Shown here: in pieces, positions 24,330 through 32,981 of the stretch
How the letters are laid out: each line of letters opens with the position of its first letter
How positions within the stretch are numbered: the stretch's first letter is position 1
DNA from: an uncultured Roseobacter sp.
GTDB taxonomy: Bacteria > Pseudomonadota > Alphaproteobacteria > Rhodobacterales > Rhodobacteraceae
Reading direction: 5' to 3'
Length of the DNA stretch: 43,231 nt
Assembly: GCF_947493125.1 (NCBI RefSeq)
Contig: NZ_CANLQB010000017.1
Coordinates: 1 to 43,231, forward strand
Made by a program: the position numbers and the translations under genes
Notes under the pieces: generated by a model
Told to the model about the DNA's origin: nothing
Seen by the model: only the letters and a program-made list of their open reading frames with translations
Databases searched by the model: none

Positions 24330-27300
24330 CTGGCGATCTACCATCTCAGCATGAAGCCGATCTCGCGGTCACAAGGGCGCAGTGCCGTGGCTGCAGCGGC
24401 CTATCGCGCCGGGGTAAGTCTCACCAATGCGCGCGATGATCTGACCCACGACTTCACAAACAAGCGTGGCGTCCTTCACGCAGAGATCGTGTTGCCAGAG
24501 GGCGTCGAGGCGGCATGGGCACAAGACCGGTCCGATCTCTGGAACGGTGCCGAAGAGGCCGAGAAGCGGAAAGATGCGCGCGTTGCGCGGGAGTTCGAGG
24601 TGGCGCTTCCGCATGAGCTTACTGCCGAGCAGCGGCTTCAGGTCACACGGTACATCTCAAAGGTGCTTGCAGATCGATACGGGGCGGCGGTCGATTTTGC
24701 CATTCATGCACCGCACGAAGAAGCGGATGTCCGCAATCATCACGCGCATATCCTGATGACGACACGGCAGGTCACAGCTGAGGGGTTTGGAGAGAAGACT
24801 CACATCGAGCGCGAAAACAAGTGGCTGCTCGCGAACAGTCTGGCAACGACAGACATGCAGTTGCGGGAGCTGCGGCAGGCCTGGGAGATGATCGTCAACG
24901 AGCGGTTGGCGTTGGCCGGGTTCGATGTGCGGATTGATCACAGGTCTCATATGGCGCGCGGTTTGGAAATTATCCCGACCGAACATATGGGTGTGCAGGC
25001 GACGCAGTTGGAGCGCCTTGGGCTCACGCCATCGCGGGTGCGGTTGGGTCTGGAGGCCGCCAAGCACAACGCCGATCTGATCCGAGACAAGCCCGAGCAG
25101 GTGCTGGACATCATCACGGCAGAGAAGAGCGTTTTTGATCGTCGCGATGTGGCGCGCACGCTGCATCGGTACATCAACGACGACGCGACGGAGTTCCAGA
25201 CCCTCTTTGCAAAGGTGATGGCCTCCCCTGCCCTGGTCGAGCTTCAAGCGGAGTATGAGGCCACGGAGCCGGGCGAAAGCGGGCTGGCGCTCTACTCCAC
25301 GCGCGAGATGGTCGACGTCGAGACTGGTATGTTGGAAGCCGCGGTGCGGTTGCATGCGACAGAGGATCATGTCGTTGATCCAACGCAGGTGGCGCGGGCC
25401 ACTGCGACGCAGGATGCCGCGATCCAAAAGAGTTCGGGTGATCCGAACGCGGGTCTTTCTGAGGAACAGAAGAGTGCGATCAGTCACATCACGGGCGCAG
25501 AGCGTGTCTCCGCTGTCGTTGGGTTCGCAGGCGCGGGTAAGAGTACGATGCTGGCCGCGGCCCGGGAGGCCTGGGAGGCGCAGGGTTACCGGGTGCGGGG
25601 GGCTGCACTGTCAGGTAAAGCGGCAGAGGGGCTGGAGGAGTCGTCGGGTATATCCAGCCGCACCTTGGCGTCCTGGACGCGCAGTTGGGACCACGACCGC
25701 AACCGGATCGCCAACGGCGATGTGTTTGTCATTGACGAAGCCGGGATGGTGGGCAGCCGTCAGTTGGCCGGGTTCGTGGCTGAGGTCGAGGTGCGTGGTG
25801 CCAAGATCGTGCTGGTGGGGGACCATGAACAGCTGCAAGCCATTGGCGCTGGTGCGCCCTTCCGCGCAATCACCGAGTACATTGGACGGGCCGAGCTGTC
25901 GGAGATCCGACGCCAGCGTGTCGGCTGGCAACGGGAGGCCTCCGTGGGTTTTGCAACGCATCGGACGGCAGAGGCGCTGGCGGCGTACCGAGATCAGGGC
26001 GCGATTGAGTTGCGCAAGACAGGAGAGGACGCGATCCGGGCGATTGCGCATGACTACCTTGCCGATCACGATGTTGGCGTCGACGATACACGCGTGGCGA
26101 TGGCGCATCGCCGGGCTGATGTGCGTGCGATCAATGATGCGATCCGTGAAGAGTTGCAAGCGCGGGGTGCGTTGGCGCGTGTCGAGGACTCGGAGGCGCC
26201 CCGGCCGATACGCGATGACGGACCCCGCGCGCTGCGCTTCCAGACGAATGATGGCGCGCGCGACTTCGCAGTCGGCGACCGCATTGTCTTCCTGGAGAAC
26301 AATCGTGATCTCGGCGTGAAGAACGGGATGCTGGGCACGGTGGCTTCTCTTGTCGATGGGCGCATGAATGTGGTGGTGGACGGTCGAGGTGGCGCGCAGG
26401 TCAGCGTGTCCGCTGAGGACTACAAAGCCATCGACCACGGCTATGCGACGACCATCCACAAGACCCAAGGCGCGACCGTGGATCGTGCCTTTGTCCTCGC
26501 GTCGCGCACCATGGACCGGCAGCTCGCTTACGTGGCGATGACGCGGCATCGGACGGATGTGAAGCTCTATGCCGCGATGGATGAGTTTGCAGACAAACGG
26601 GCGGGCCGGTTGGTGGCGCACGGCGCAGCACCGTTTGAGCACGATCCCGGCAAGAGCGAGAGCTACTTCGTCACCCTGGAAAGTGCCAACGGCAAGCAGC
26701 ATACGCTTTGGAGCAAAGACCTTGGGCGCGTCATGACGGAAGAGGCGCCACAGATTGGTGACGAGATCGCGCTTCAGCATTTGGGCTCTACCCCTGTCAC
26801 CCTGCCCGATGGCACGCAGACCCATCGCAATACGTGGAAGCTACAGACCGTCGACGAACTGGTGCATGCGCAGCTGGAAAACCGGCTGTCTCGCTCCGGC
26901 CTGAAATCCAGCACGCTCGACTATGTGAACGGCGTCGACATCAAGAGCGCCATCGAATTTGGCGAGCGGCGTGGCCTCGCATCCAGACCGTCGGTGCTGC
27001 GCAGTGTGCGCAACACTATCGCGCGCCAGGCCAAGCGCCTCGCGGGCCTCGTGACCCGGCTGAGGGATGTTGCTCCGGAGGTGTCGAGAGCGAGCGAGTG
27101 GCTAATCGCGCCGATGGTTGAAGCGGACCGCGACGCAGGCAAGCTCGCGCGTGATCGTGCCTTGGTCTCGCCAAAAGTGGCGGAGGCCGAGCGCGATTTG
27201 CAGGCTGCCGCAGCCAAGGTATTCCGCAATCCTGATGCGGCGATGGCGATGTTCCGTCAGCTGCTCAACGAGCCAGCCGATGCGGCGGACCGGATGGCCA

Positions 27301-27857
27301 GCCAAGTGCTCAACGACCCCGAAAGCGTTGCCGCACTGCGCGGGGGTACGGGTCTGATGGCGGGGCGTGCGGCCCGAGAGGAACGCGCGGCTGCAATTGC
27401 CGCAGTCCCGCTGCTGCGGCGGTGCATCCGCGACTACCGCGGAATGTTTGGAGCGATGGAAGCCCAGGAACGCGGTATTGAGAGCGAACGCCGTGAGCGG
27501 CTTGGCGTTGGCATCCCAGCCCTTACGCAAGAGGCATCGTCCCTGCTCCAGCGGCTCGATGGCGCCGCGCGAGAGGGTAACACCGCATTTGCGGCGGCGC
27601 TTGAACAGGCCCGTAGAGATGCACCGGAGGTCATGACGCGGCTTGAAGGCTTCCAGGCGGCGCTCAGCAAGCGCCTAGGCCCGCTTGAGCGCTTCTTGGC
27701 AGGTCATGATGACGATGCGCCAGGAGAGGTCGCAAAGACCGATCGAAAGCGGCTCATGGCCCAAATCCCCAAGCTGCGACAGCTGCAGCGCGTGAAGCAA
27801 AGCATCGAGGAGCAACAAAGGTTGGAACAGTCGCGTGATCAAAGTCTTCGGCCTTAG
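24330..27857 (+). CDS. traA: TraA, MOBQ relaxase fused to a RecD-like helicase (Ti type)
   Basis: The relaxase that nicks oriT and unwinds the transferred strand. The N-terminal MobA/MobL domain (to about residue 250) has the catalytic tyrosine in AAAAYRAG and the histidine metal triad in IHAPHEEADVRNHHAHILM near residue 138. The C-terminal half is a RecD/TraI-like helicase with Walker A GFAGAGKSTM near 400 and Walker B VFVIDEAGMVG near 468, and a long C-terminal tail. The first ATG is at 24351, but the family N-terminus (M-AIYHLS) lies upstream in the same frame, starting with CTG at 24330 with AAAGG 10 bases before it. That start makes the tyrosine residue 25, as in RSF1010 MobA. Length (about 1175) is normal. 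TraF and TraB, often downstream in Ti plasmids, are absent. Confidence 0.92.
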   Translation: MAIYHLSMKPISRSQGRSAVAAAAYRAGVSLTNARDDLTHDFTNKRGVLHAEIVLPEGVEAAWAQDRSDLWNGAEEAEKRKDARVAREFEVALPHELTAEQRLQVTRYISKVLADRYGAAVDFAIHAPHEEADVRNHHAHILMTTRQVTAEGFGEKTHIERENKWLLANSLATTDMQLRELRQAWEMIVNERLALAGFDVRIDHRSHMARGLEIIPTEHMGVQATQLERLGLTPSRVRLGLEAAKHNADLIRDKPEQVLDIITAEKSVFDRRDVARTLHRYINDDATEFQTLFAKVMASPALVELQAEYEATEPGESGLALYSTREMVDVETGMLEAAVRLHATEDHVVDPTQVARATATQDAAIQKSSGDPNAGLSEEQKSAISHITGAERVSAVVGFAGAGKSTMLAAAREAWEAQGYRVRGAALSGKAAEGLEESSGISSRTLASWTRSWDHDRNRIANGDVFVIDEAGMVGSRQLAGFVAEVEVRGAKIVLVGDHEQLQAIGAGAPFRAITEYIGRAELSEIRRQRVGWQREASVGFATHRTAEALAAYRDQGAIELRKTGEDAIRAIAHDYLADHDVGVDDTRVAMAHRRADVRAINDAIREELQARGALARVEDSEAPRPIRDDGPRALRFQTNDGARDFAVGDRIVFLENNRDLGVKNGMLGTVASLVDGRMNVVVDGRGGAQVSVSAEDYKAIDHGYATTIHKTQGATVDRAFVLASRTMDRQLAYVAMTRHRTDVKLYAAMDEFADKRAGRLVAHGAAPFEHDPGKSESYFVTLESANGKQHTLWSKDLGRVMTEEAPQIGDEIALQHLGSTPVTLPDGTQTHRNTWKLQTVDELVHAQLENRLSRSGLKSSTLDYVNGVDIKSAIEFGERRGLASRPSVLRSVRNTIARQAKRLAGLVTRLRDVAPEVSRASEWLIAPMVEADRDAGKLARDRALVSPKVAEAERDLQAAAAKVFRNPDAAMAMFRQLLNEPADAADRMASQVLNDPESVAALRGGTGLMAGRAAREERAAAIAAVPLLRRCIRDYRGMFGAMEAQERGIESERRERLGVGIPALTQEASSLLQRLDGAAREGNTAFAAALEQARRDAPEVMTRLEGFQAALSKRLGPLERFLAGHDDDAPGEVAKTDRKRLMAQIPKLRQLQRVKQSIEEQQRLEQSRDQSLRP

Positions 27858-28172
27858 TGGCTTAAGGTCTTTAGCACAGGAGCAAAGACCGCCCACCAGT
27901 CGGCAAACGCTGGCCATAGGCATCATGGTTGGACGCCTCTTTGTCCGCCAAGCCCCCTGCCCTCTCCCAAACCATTTTGGGACGTCTTGGTTTCTCAGAG
28001 GTTCTTCGCGCCGAGCTGGCGGACCCACCCGTCTTGCTATTGCGGTCATTCATCCTCAGCGCGGCGGAGGGCAGCAGTGAGCCCATTTCGACCGATGCTG
28101 CGCTCTGCACCAATGTTGGCTCTGAGGCTGCCGCATAGCCGGAATTACGGAATAAAGAATTCATTGAACTCG
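27858..28172. other. Stretch after traA without genes
   Basis: About 315 bases between the end of traA and the convergent end of the EamA gene. No frame has a recognisable protein and I saw no clear terminator stem, so this marks the right edge of the transfer module and the change to unrelated cargo. Confidence 0.35.
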
Positions 28173-29039
28173 TCAAACCTGCCTATTCGTTGCTGGCAAA
28201 GACAGTAGAAGCCCACCAAAAATCAACGCTGAACCAGTGAGTTGTAAAACAGAGAACTCCTCGTCAAGTAACCATGCCGATAGCCCCAGTCCGAACATCG
28301 GGACCAAGAGAAAGAAGGGCGCAACCTGCGATATGGAGTAGCTGACCAACAATCTGCCCCAGATCGCGTAGACCACCACCGTCGCGAGAACAGCTGAATA
28401 CGCAACAGCAGCCACAGTTTTCCATAACACTGTGCGAAAGAGGTCTGCGACAGAGTGATCGGCTTCCAGATAGTAACTAAGGATTGCAAGCGGCAAGAGG
28501 GGTACAAGGCTCATCCAAACCGCCACGCTGATCATATCCACAATTCCGACGGACTTGAGAACCACATTGCCTGACGCGCCGCAAAGAGCGGCAAGGATCA
28601 TCAGAACAAAGCCGATCACCGCGCCACCCTGGGCGCGGTCCAGCATCAGACAAGCGAGTCCTGTCGCCGCTAGGGCAATGGTGAGATACGTGCGCACCGT
28701 TGGTCGCTCATTCAGAAACATCACCGCAATCAGGACCGTGAAGATGGCCTGTGTGTGCACAAGAACCGCAGCCACCCCGGCGGGCATACCTTGCGCCATG
28801 GCTACGAACATGAAGCCGTATTGCCCTGCGCCGAGGAACAGACCTAGCATCGTGAGTTTCTTCCATCCGATCTTTGGACGTGGGACCAAGATGACGAATG
28901 ACGCGGCCAACAAGAACCTCAGAAAGGTGAAAAAGACCGGCGGCGTATCTTCCAGCGCAATGGCCGAGACAGGGAATGTCGCGCCCCAGATGAAGGCGGC
29001 GAGAACGGCCAAAACTGTATCTCTTGTGGTCAAGTTCAT
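28173..29039 (-). CDS. EamA/DMT-superfamily transporter
   Basis: A 288-residue inner-membrane protein with ten predicted helices, the drug/metabolite transporter pattern of two EamA repeats. It opens with TTRDTVLAVLAAFIWGATFPVSAIALEDTPPVFFTFLRFLLAA, and the second repeat starts near GAVIGFVLMILAALCGASGNVVLK. EamA proteins export amino acids, sugars, nucleotides or drugs; the substrate is unknown. It is divergent from the metallo-hydrolase gene with 71 bases between starts, so the two may share control. The left neighbour is traA in convergent orientation. AAGAG lies just before the ATG. Confidence 0.88.
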   Translation of the reverse strand: MNLTTRDTVLAVLAAFIWGATFPVSAIALEDTPPVFFTFLRFLLAASFVILVPRPKIGWKKLTMLGLFLGAGQYGFMFVAMAQGMPAGVAAVLVHTQAIFTVLIAVMFLNERPTVRTYLTIALAATGLACLMLDRAQGGAVIGFVLMILAALCGASGNVVLKSVGIVDMISVAVWMSLVPLLPLAILSYYLEADHSVADLFRTVLWKTVAAVAYSAVLATVVVYAIWGRLLVSYSISQVAPFFLLVPMFGLGLSAWLLDEEFSVLQLTGSALIFGGLLLSLPATNRQV

Positions 29040-29110
29040 GGCTCTTAGTAACAGAAACGGTTATGATCATCCGCAATGAAACGAAGGGCTCAAAGCCGAA
29101 GGGCGGCGTC

Positions 29111-29848
29111 ATGAAGATCACTTTTGCTGGGTGCGGCGATGCGTTTGGGAGCGGTGGCCGCTTCAACACCTGCTTTCATGTCAGATGCCAATCATCGTGC
29201 TTTCTGATCGACTGCGGCGCATCGTCGATGATCGCGCTCAAGGCGCAGCAATTGGATCCGAATGAGATTGAAACCATCCTGATCACTCATTTTCATGGCG
29301 ATCACTTTGGAGGCCTTCCCTACTTCATGCTCGACGCACAGTTCTTCTCGAAGCGGCGCGCACCTCTCCAAGTTCTCGGCCCTCCGGGTTTGAAAGAGCG
29401 CTTTGCGGACGTGATGGAGACAGCATTTCCAGGCTCTTCCAAGACAGCGCCCAAGTTCGAGTTGACGTTCGAGGAGCTTGTACCCGGAACATCTCGCGTT
29501 GTGGGAGACAAGGAAATCACGACTGCGCAAGTACGACACGGGCCGCCCGAAGGCCCATTTCATGCTTATCGCATTGGGGTAGATGACAAGGTTCTGGCCT
29601 ATACCGGTGACACGGAGTGGGTCGATGAATTGATCGAGATCGGCCACAATGCCGACTTGTTGATCGCTGAAGCCTATTTCTACGACAAAAAGGTGCCATT
29701 ACATCTCGACCTCCAGACGCTGGAAGGCAAGCTGCATCTAATCCACCCGAAGAGGCTCATCCTCACACATATGAACGACGACATGCTATCCCGTTTGACT
29801 GAACTGTCTCATGAATGTGCCTATGATGGTTTGCAGGTGTTGATATGA
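29111..29848 (+). CDS. MBL-fold metallo-hydrolase
   Basis: From ATG 29111 this is 245 residues with the metallo-beta-lactamase fold, most like RNase Z-type hydrolases. MKITFAGCGDAFGSGGRFNT is the first strand, THFHGDHFGG holds the His-x-His-x-Asp-His zinc site, VRHGPPEGPFHAYRI the next histidine, YTGDTEWVDELIE the bridging Asp and ILTHMNDDML the last histidine. All ligands appear present. An upstream in-frame extension to 29024 is not conserved. The gene overlaps by four bases (ATGA) with a broken acetyltransferase gene and stands opposite the EamA gene. The substrate is unknown; nuclease, phosphodiesterase or ester hydrolase are all possible. Confidence 0.87.
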   Translation: MKITFAGCGDAFGSGGRFNTCFHVRCQSSCFLIDCGASSMIALKAQQLDPNEIETILITHFHGDHFGGLPYFMLDAQFFSKRRAPLQVLGPPGLKERFADVMETAFPGSSKTAPKFELTFEELVPGTSRVVGDKEITTAQVRHGPPEGPFHAYRIGVDDKVLAYTGDTEWVDELIEIGHNADLLIAEAYFYDKKVPLHLDLQTLEGKLHLIHPKRLILTHMNDDMLSRLTELSHECAYDGLQVLI

Positions 29849-30312
29849 TCCGAAATTTGAATTCGGCTGATGTGCCTGAGATCTCCTATATGCTCAAAAC
29901 TACGCAAGACAATCACGTCGAGCACGAGCCGCAAATTTAACGGCGCATTGATCAGCGTGCTGAACTGACCGCGATACTGAACGACCAACTGGCAACCATA
30001 GATTCAATCGCGCTTTGCTATGAGGATGGCAACACGATCGCGGGTTACGTGATCGCCGTTGTTTTCGATGTTGCCCCTGGCGGAATATCTGCACCTCGAC
30101 GCATCGCGATGTTGAATGAGATAGCTGTTCGTGAGGAATTCAGGGGGCAGGGCATAGCGGATCGCTTGCTGACTGAGCTGGTGAAGCTTGCGAAGTCTGA
30201 AGGGGCCACCGCTTTATAAGCGGCACATGGCGCATTTAACGAACATTCAGCACGATTGCTGGATCGGCACGGATTGAGGGTAATTTCAATAACGCGCGAG
30301 CGGTGTCTTTAG
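29845..30312 (+). pseudogene. GNAT acetyltransferase pseudogene with two in-frame TAA codons
   Basis: Starting at ATG 29845, four bases inside the end of the hydrolase gene, a 155-codon frame reads as a complete GNAT protein but contains TAA at 29938-29940 (codon 32) and at 30217-30219 (codon 125). Between them is the family core IAMLNEIAVREEFRGQGIADRLLTELV with the acetyl-CoA loop R-x-x-G-x-G/A. After the second stop the frame continues AAHGAFNEHSARLLDRHGLRVIS, the normal motif B end. Reading frame is kept throughout, so the gene was lost by point mutation. The tight coupling shows it once formed a unit with the hydrolase. No independent start downstream of the first stop would give the whole domain. 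Confidence 0.85.
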
Positions 30313-30520
30313 ATGCTTTTGCGGACATTGATCCGTGCGCAAGGAAGGCTCGCTTTGTCCCGCCCTGCCGCCATCCAAACGCCATGCAGCTAAGGTCCGA
30401 GGTGAGCCCATTTTGAAAGATGCTGCGTCGTGCGTGAATGGCGGCTTTTTGAGGAAAGACCTTGCCAAGAAAAAGGTGCTCAGCGACGATGCTGAAAGAT
30501 AAAAAAATGGAGGGGCGAAA

Positions 30521-31159
30521 ATGTTATCAATTTATGCGCTTACATGGCTTGGTGTCTTAGCAGCACAGATGTCGCCTGGGCCAAACCTTGCAGCAGTCGC
30601 ATCGGTCGGATTGGCACAGGGACGCAAACCCGCGCTCTGCGTCGTGGCTGGAATTTCTTCGGGGATGCTAGTTTGGTCAGCAGCGACGGCTTTAGGACTT
30701 GGCGCTTTGATAGAGGCGTTTCCGCTGTCACTTCTTTTCCTAAAGTTCTTGGGTGGTGGATACTTACTCTTTCTCGGAATCAAGGCAGCCCGCGCAACAC
30801 TCAAGGGCGGTGGTAGCGCAACATTTGCACCTGATACGCGCCCACTCACCAATGCACTTGCGTGGCGTCGAGGCGTTTTGGTTCTGCTCACCAATCCCAA
30901 GGCTGCTCTGATGTGGGCAGCGGTCGCGTCCTTCCTGTTTGGGCAGGGACTGAGCGCGTGGCATGTGCTCGCATTCGGACCAATGGGCGCATTGTCGGGC
31001 TTGGTCATCTACGGGACCTATGCGTTGCTCTTTTCGACCGGCGTCGCCATGCGCGGTTATTCTCGTTTCTCAAGGTGGTTCGAGGGTGTTTTCGCCGCTG
31101 CCTTCGGAGCAATGGGAGCAAGCTTGATTTGGGCCGGAGTCCGCGAAGCGAAAGACTAA
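30521..31159 (+). CDS. LysE/RhtB-family translocator
   Basis: A complete 212-residue exporter of the LysE/RhtB superfamily, expected in the inner membrane with about six helices. The family start TWLGVLAAQMSPGPNLAAVASVGLAQGRK, the central FLKFLGGGYLLFLGIKAARATLK and VLLTNPKAALMWAAV are all present. It is intact, unlike the related gene at the left edge, and the two are not close copies. GGAGG lies 8-9 bases before the ATG. These proteins export amino acids or analogues such as homoserine lactone; which one is not known. It lies between the acetyltransferase pseudogene and the end of the IS91-like element. Confidence 0.9.
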   Translation: MLSIYALTWLGVLAAQMSPGPNLAAVASVGLAQGRKPALCVVAGISSGMLVWSAATALGLGALIEAFPLSLLFLKFLGGGYLLFLGIKAARATLKGGGSATFAPDTRPLTNALAWRRGVLVLLTNPKAALMWAAVASFLFGQGLSAWHVLAFGPMGALSGLVIYGTYALLFSTGVAMRGYSRFSRWFEGVFAAAFGAMGASLIWAGVREAKD

Positions 31160-31530
31160 GCCGACATTGGCACAGCCGCAGCGAAAGCCAGCAAAGTCTA
31201 AGATTTTTTGATGCGGGCCAAGGCGTTAGGTTTGGTCTTGGCGGGATGGCCCGCGTTAACAAATCTGACAAGGTGGAAGCCGCGGGATACGTGCGCCTTC
31301 CTATGGGGAAAGCGCTGGCGTATGTTCCCGATGTCGGTTTGAGTTTGGGCAGGTCGTCGAGTTTTGAAGGGTCGGTTGCGCGGTCTTTTGGGTACAATCG
31401 GGCGTCTTTGTAAGTCTTTTGGCTTTGGTAAGGCTCGCGTTGCGGCGCATGGATGGGATTGAAGCAATACCTCCCTTTGACCGGCGCGTTGAGCGTCGGA
31501 CCGGTGAACGAGTATGAGACGGGCTGTTCA
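31160..31530. other. Stretch between LysE gene and IS91 transposase 3' end
   Basis: Around 370 bases without a supported gene; the antisense frames here are Arg/Pro-rich and motif-free. Because it follows the 3' end of the IS91-like transposase, part of it probably belongs to the terminal region of that element. I could not define its end, as IS91 elements lack inverted repeats and target duplications. Confidence 0.4.
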
Positions 31531-32540
31531 TCATGCGGCCTGCTGTCTGGGTGGCGCTCGGGTTCGGGGTGTCTGTCCGCGCCGGAAGGTCTCAACGATG
31601 CGCATCAGGCCACCACAGCAGGGGCATGGCTCGCGCAATGTGAGCGGTGGTGCTGCTTCAGCCGGTGGTTGGTCTCGTTCCGCCGATTTGATGTCTCCGA
31701 GCAGCGCGCGGATTTGTGCGACTTTCTCTTTTGCGACCGGCACCCGCCAGGAACCCGTAATGGCGGATGCGATGGAAGCGGTCTGGTAGCACGTGCATCA
31801 TGAAGCGGCGGATGAACTCATGTGTATTGAGCCGCATGACCCTCATGCGGTCCCCGCGCTTGACGCGGTAATCCTTCCATTTGAACGCCACGGTGCCCGC
31901 ATCGGCATTGACCAGACGGTGGTTTGAGATGGCGACACGGTGGGTGTAGCGGGACAGGTAAGCCAGCACTGCCTCTGGCCCGCCAAATGGTGGCTTTGCG
32001 TACACGACCCAGTCGATCTTGCGCAGCCGAGCCAACCATTCGGCGAAGGCATCGGCATCTGCCAACGCGGTGAGCTCGCCAAAGAACCTCAGCTGTCCTG
32101 CACGATGTAGAGCGGCCAACCCTTCCAAGAACAAACGCCGGAACAATCGCGACAACACCCGTACGTGCAGAAAGAACCCGGGCTTGCATGCGACCCATCG
32201 GGTGCCATCCATGGATAGCCCGCCGCCCGGGACAATCATGTGGATATGCGGGTGATGGGTGAGCGCTGATCCCCAAGTGTGCAAGACGCTGGTCATACCG
32301 ACGCGGGCCCCAAGGCGTTTGGGATCGGCGGCAATGGTCGCCACCGTTTGGGCTGATGCTTTGAACAGAAGGCCGTAGATGGAACGCTTGTTCCGGAGGG
32401 CTATCCGCGCGATCTCCGCTGGCAGCGTGAAGACCACGTGGAAATACTCGACCGGCAGCAGGTCCTCTGCGCGGGCCGCCATCCAGTCCCGCGCAGCCGG
32501 TGCCTGGCACTTCGGGCAATGGCGGTTTTTGCAGCTGTTA
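31531..32540 (-). pseudogene. IS91-family transposase, 5'-truncated and frameshifted
   Basis: The sequence reads as the greater part of an IS91-type single-stranded (Y2/HUH) transposase. It starts mid-way in the zinc-finger region YNSCKNRHCPKCQ, then carries the HUH motif HTWGSALTHHPHIHMIVPGGG and the YLSRYTHRVAISNHRL block with its catalytic tyrosine. Two defects are visible. The first 70-90 residues are missing, because the 5' side is joined to a TctA gene near 32540. A single extra base in an A4 run (T4 on the plus strand at 31729-31732) shifts the frame so that the tail EKVAQIRALLGDIKSAERD is read in another register. The tail holds a last CPCCGG knuckle and ends at 31531. Confidence 0.88.
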
Positions 32541-32981
32541 TATGCGCTCTTTGCCTGCGGACTGATAGGCATCGTGATGTATGGGCTTATCGGCTATTTC
32601 GGCGCGGCCTTCATCGGGCGGTTTATCACGCGCATCCCGACACGTGTCTTGTATCCGATCATCTTCCTCACCTCGTTCGTCGCCGCATATACCTCACGCG
32701 GAAACCTCTTCGACGTCTATGTTATGGTCGCCGCTGGCTTTGCCGGTTGGGCCATGCGCAAGCTTGATTTCAACCCGGGCGCATTCGTGATTTCCTTCGT
32801 CCTCGCGGGTGGCGCGGAAGAGACGTTCCGCCAAGCCCTTCTGCTTAGCGACAACGGTTTGATGATCTTCGTCACCCGGCCCGTTGCGCTGCTGTTCCTC
32901 CTGATCGGCATTGCGGCGCTCTTCTTCCGGGTACGGAGCCTCGGCAAACAGGCGCGTGCTCACGCGTTGGGGGACGCATGA
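32541..32981 (+). pseudogene. tctA: TctA-type tripartite tricarboxylate transporter permease, 3' fragment
   Basis: The last about 145 residues of a TctA large permease. FIGRFITRIPTRVLYPIIFLTSFVAAYTSRGNLFDVYVMVAAGFAGWAMRKLDFNPGAFVISFVLAGGAEETFRQALLLSDNG is the C-terminal domain of the family, followed by FVTRPVALLFLLIGIAALFF. Full TctA is about 500 residues, so more than two thirds is missing: the sequence upstream of about 32540 is the antisense of the IS91 transposase. An open frame extends through the junction to 32379, but its first 50 residues are not transporter sequence. The stop overlaps the next gene's ATG (ATGA), evidence that the two were an operon. Confidence 0.85.

Noticed and set aside
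25255-26825. Long open frames on plus frame 2 and on minus within traA (354 and 404 codons)
   Set aside because: They overlap the well-supported traA frame entirely, are Arg/Pro-rich and lack motifs; typical of GC-rich coding DNA.
29576-29598. A match of 16 bases to the parS half (AGATGACAAGGTTCTG) in the hydrolase gene
   Set aside because: It comes from shared D-D-K-V-L codons; the left half of the palindrome is missing, so it is not a third parS.
236-30312. TAA used as a sense codon
   Set aside because: TAA is the ordinary stop of several intact genes here, such as DUF736, the esterase and the LysE gene at 30521.
32379-32540. N-terminal extension of the TctA frame
   Set aside because: Its first 50 residues are antisense of the IS91 transposase, not transporter sequence.
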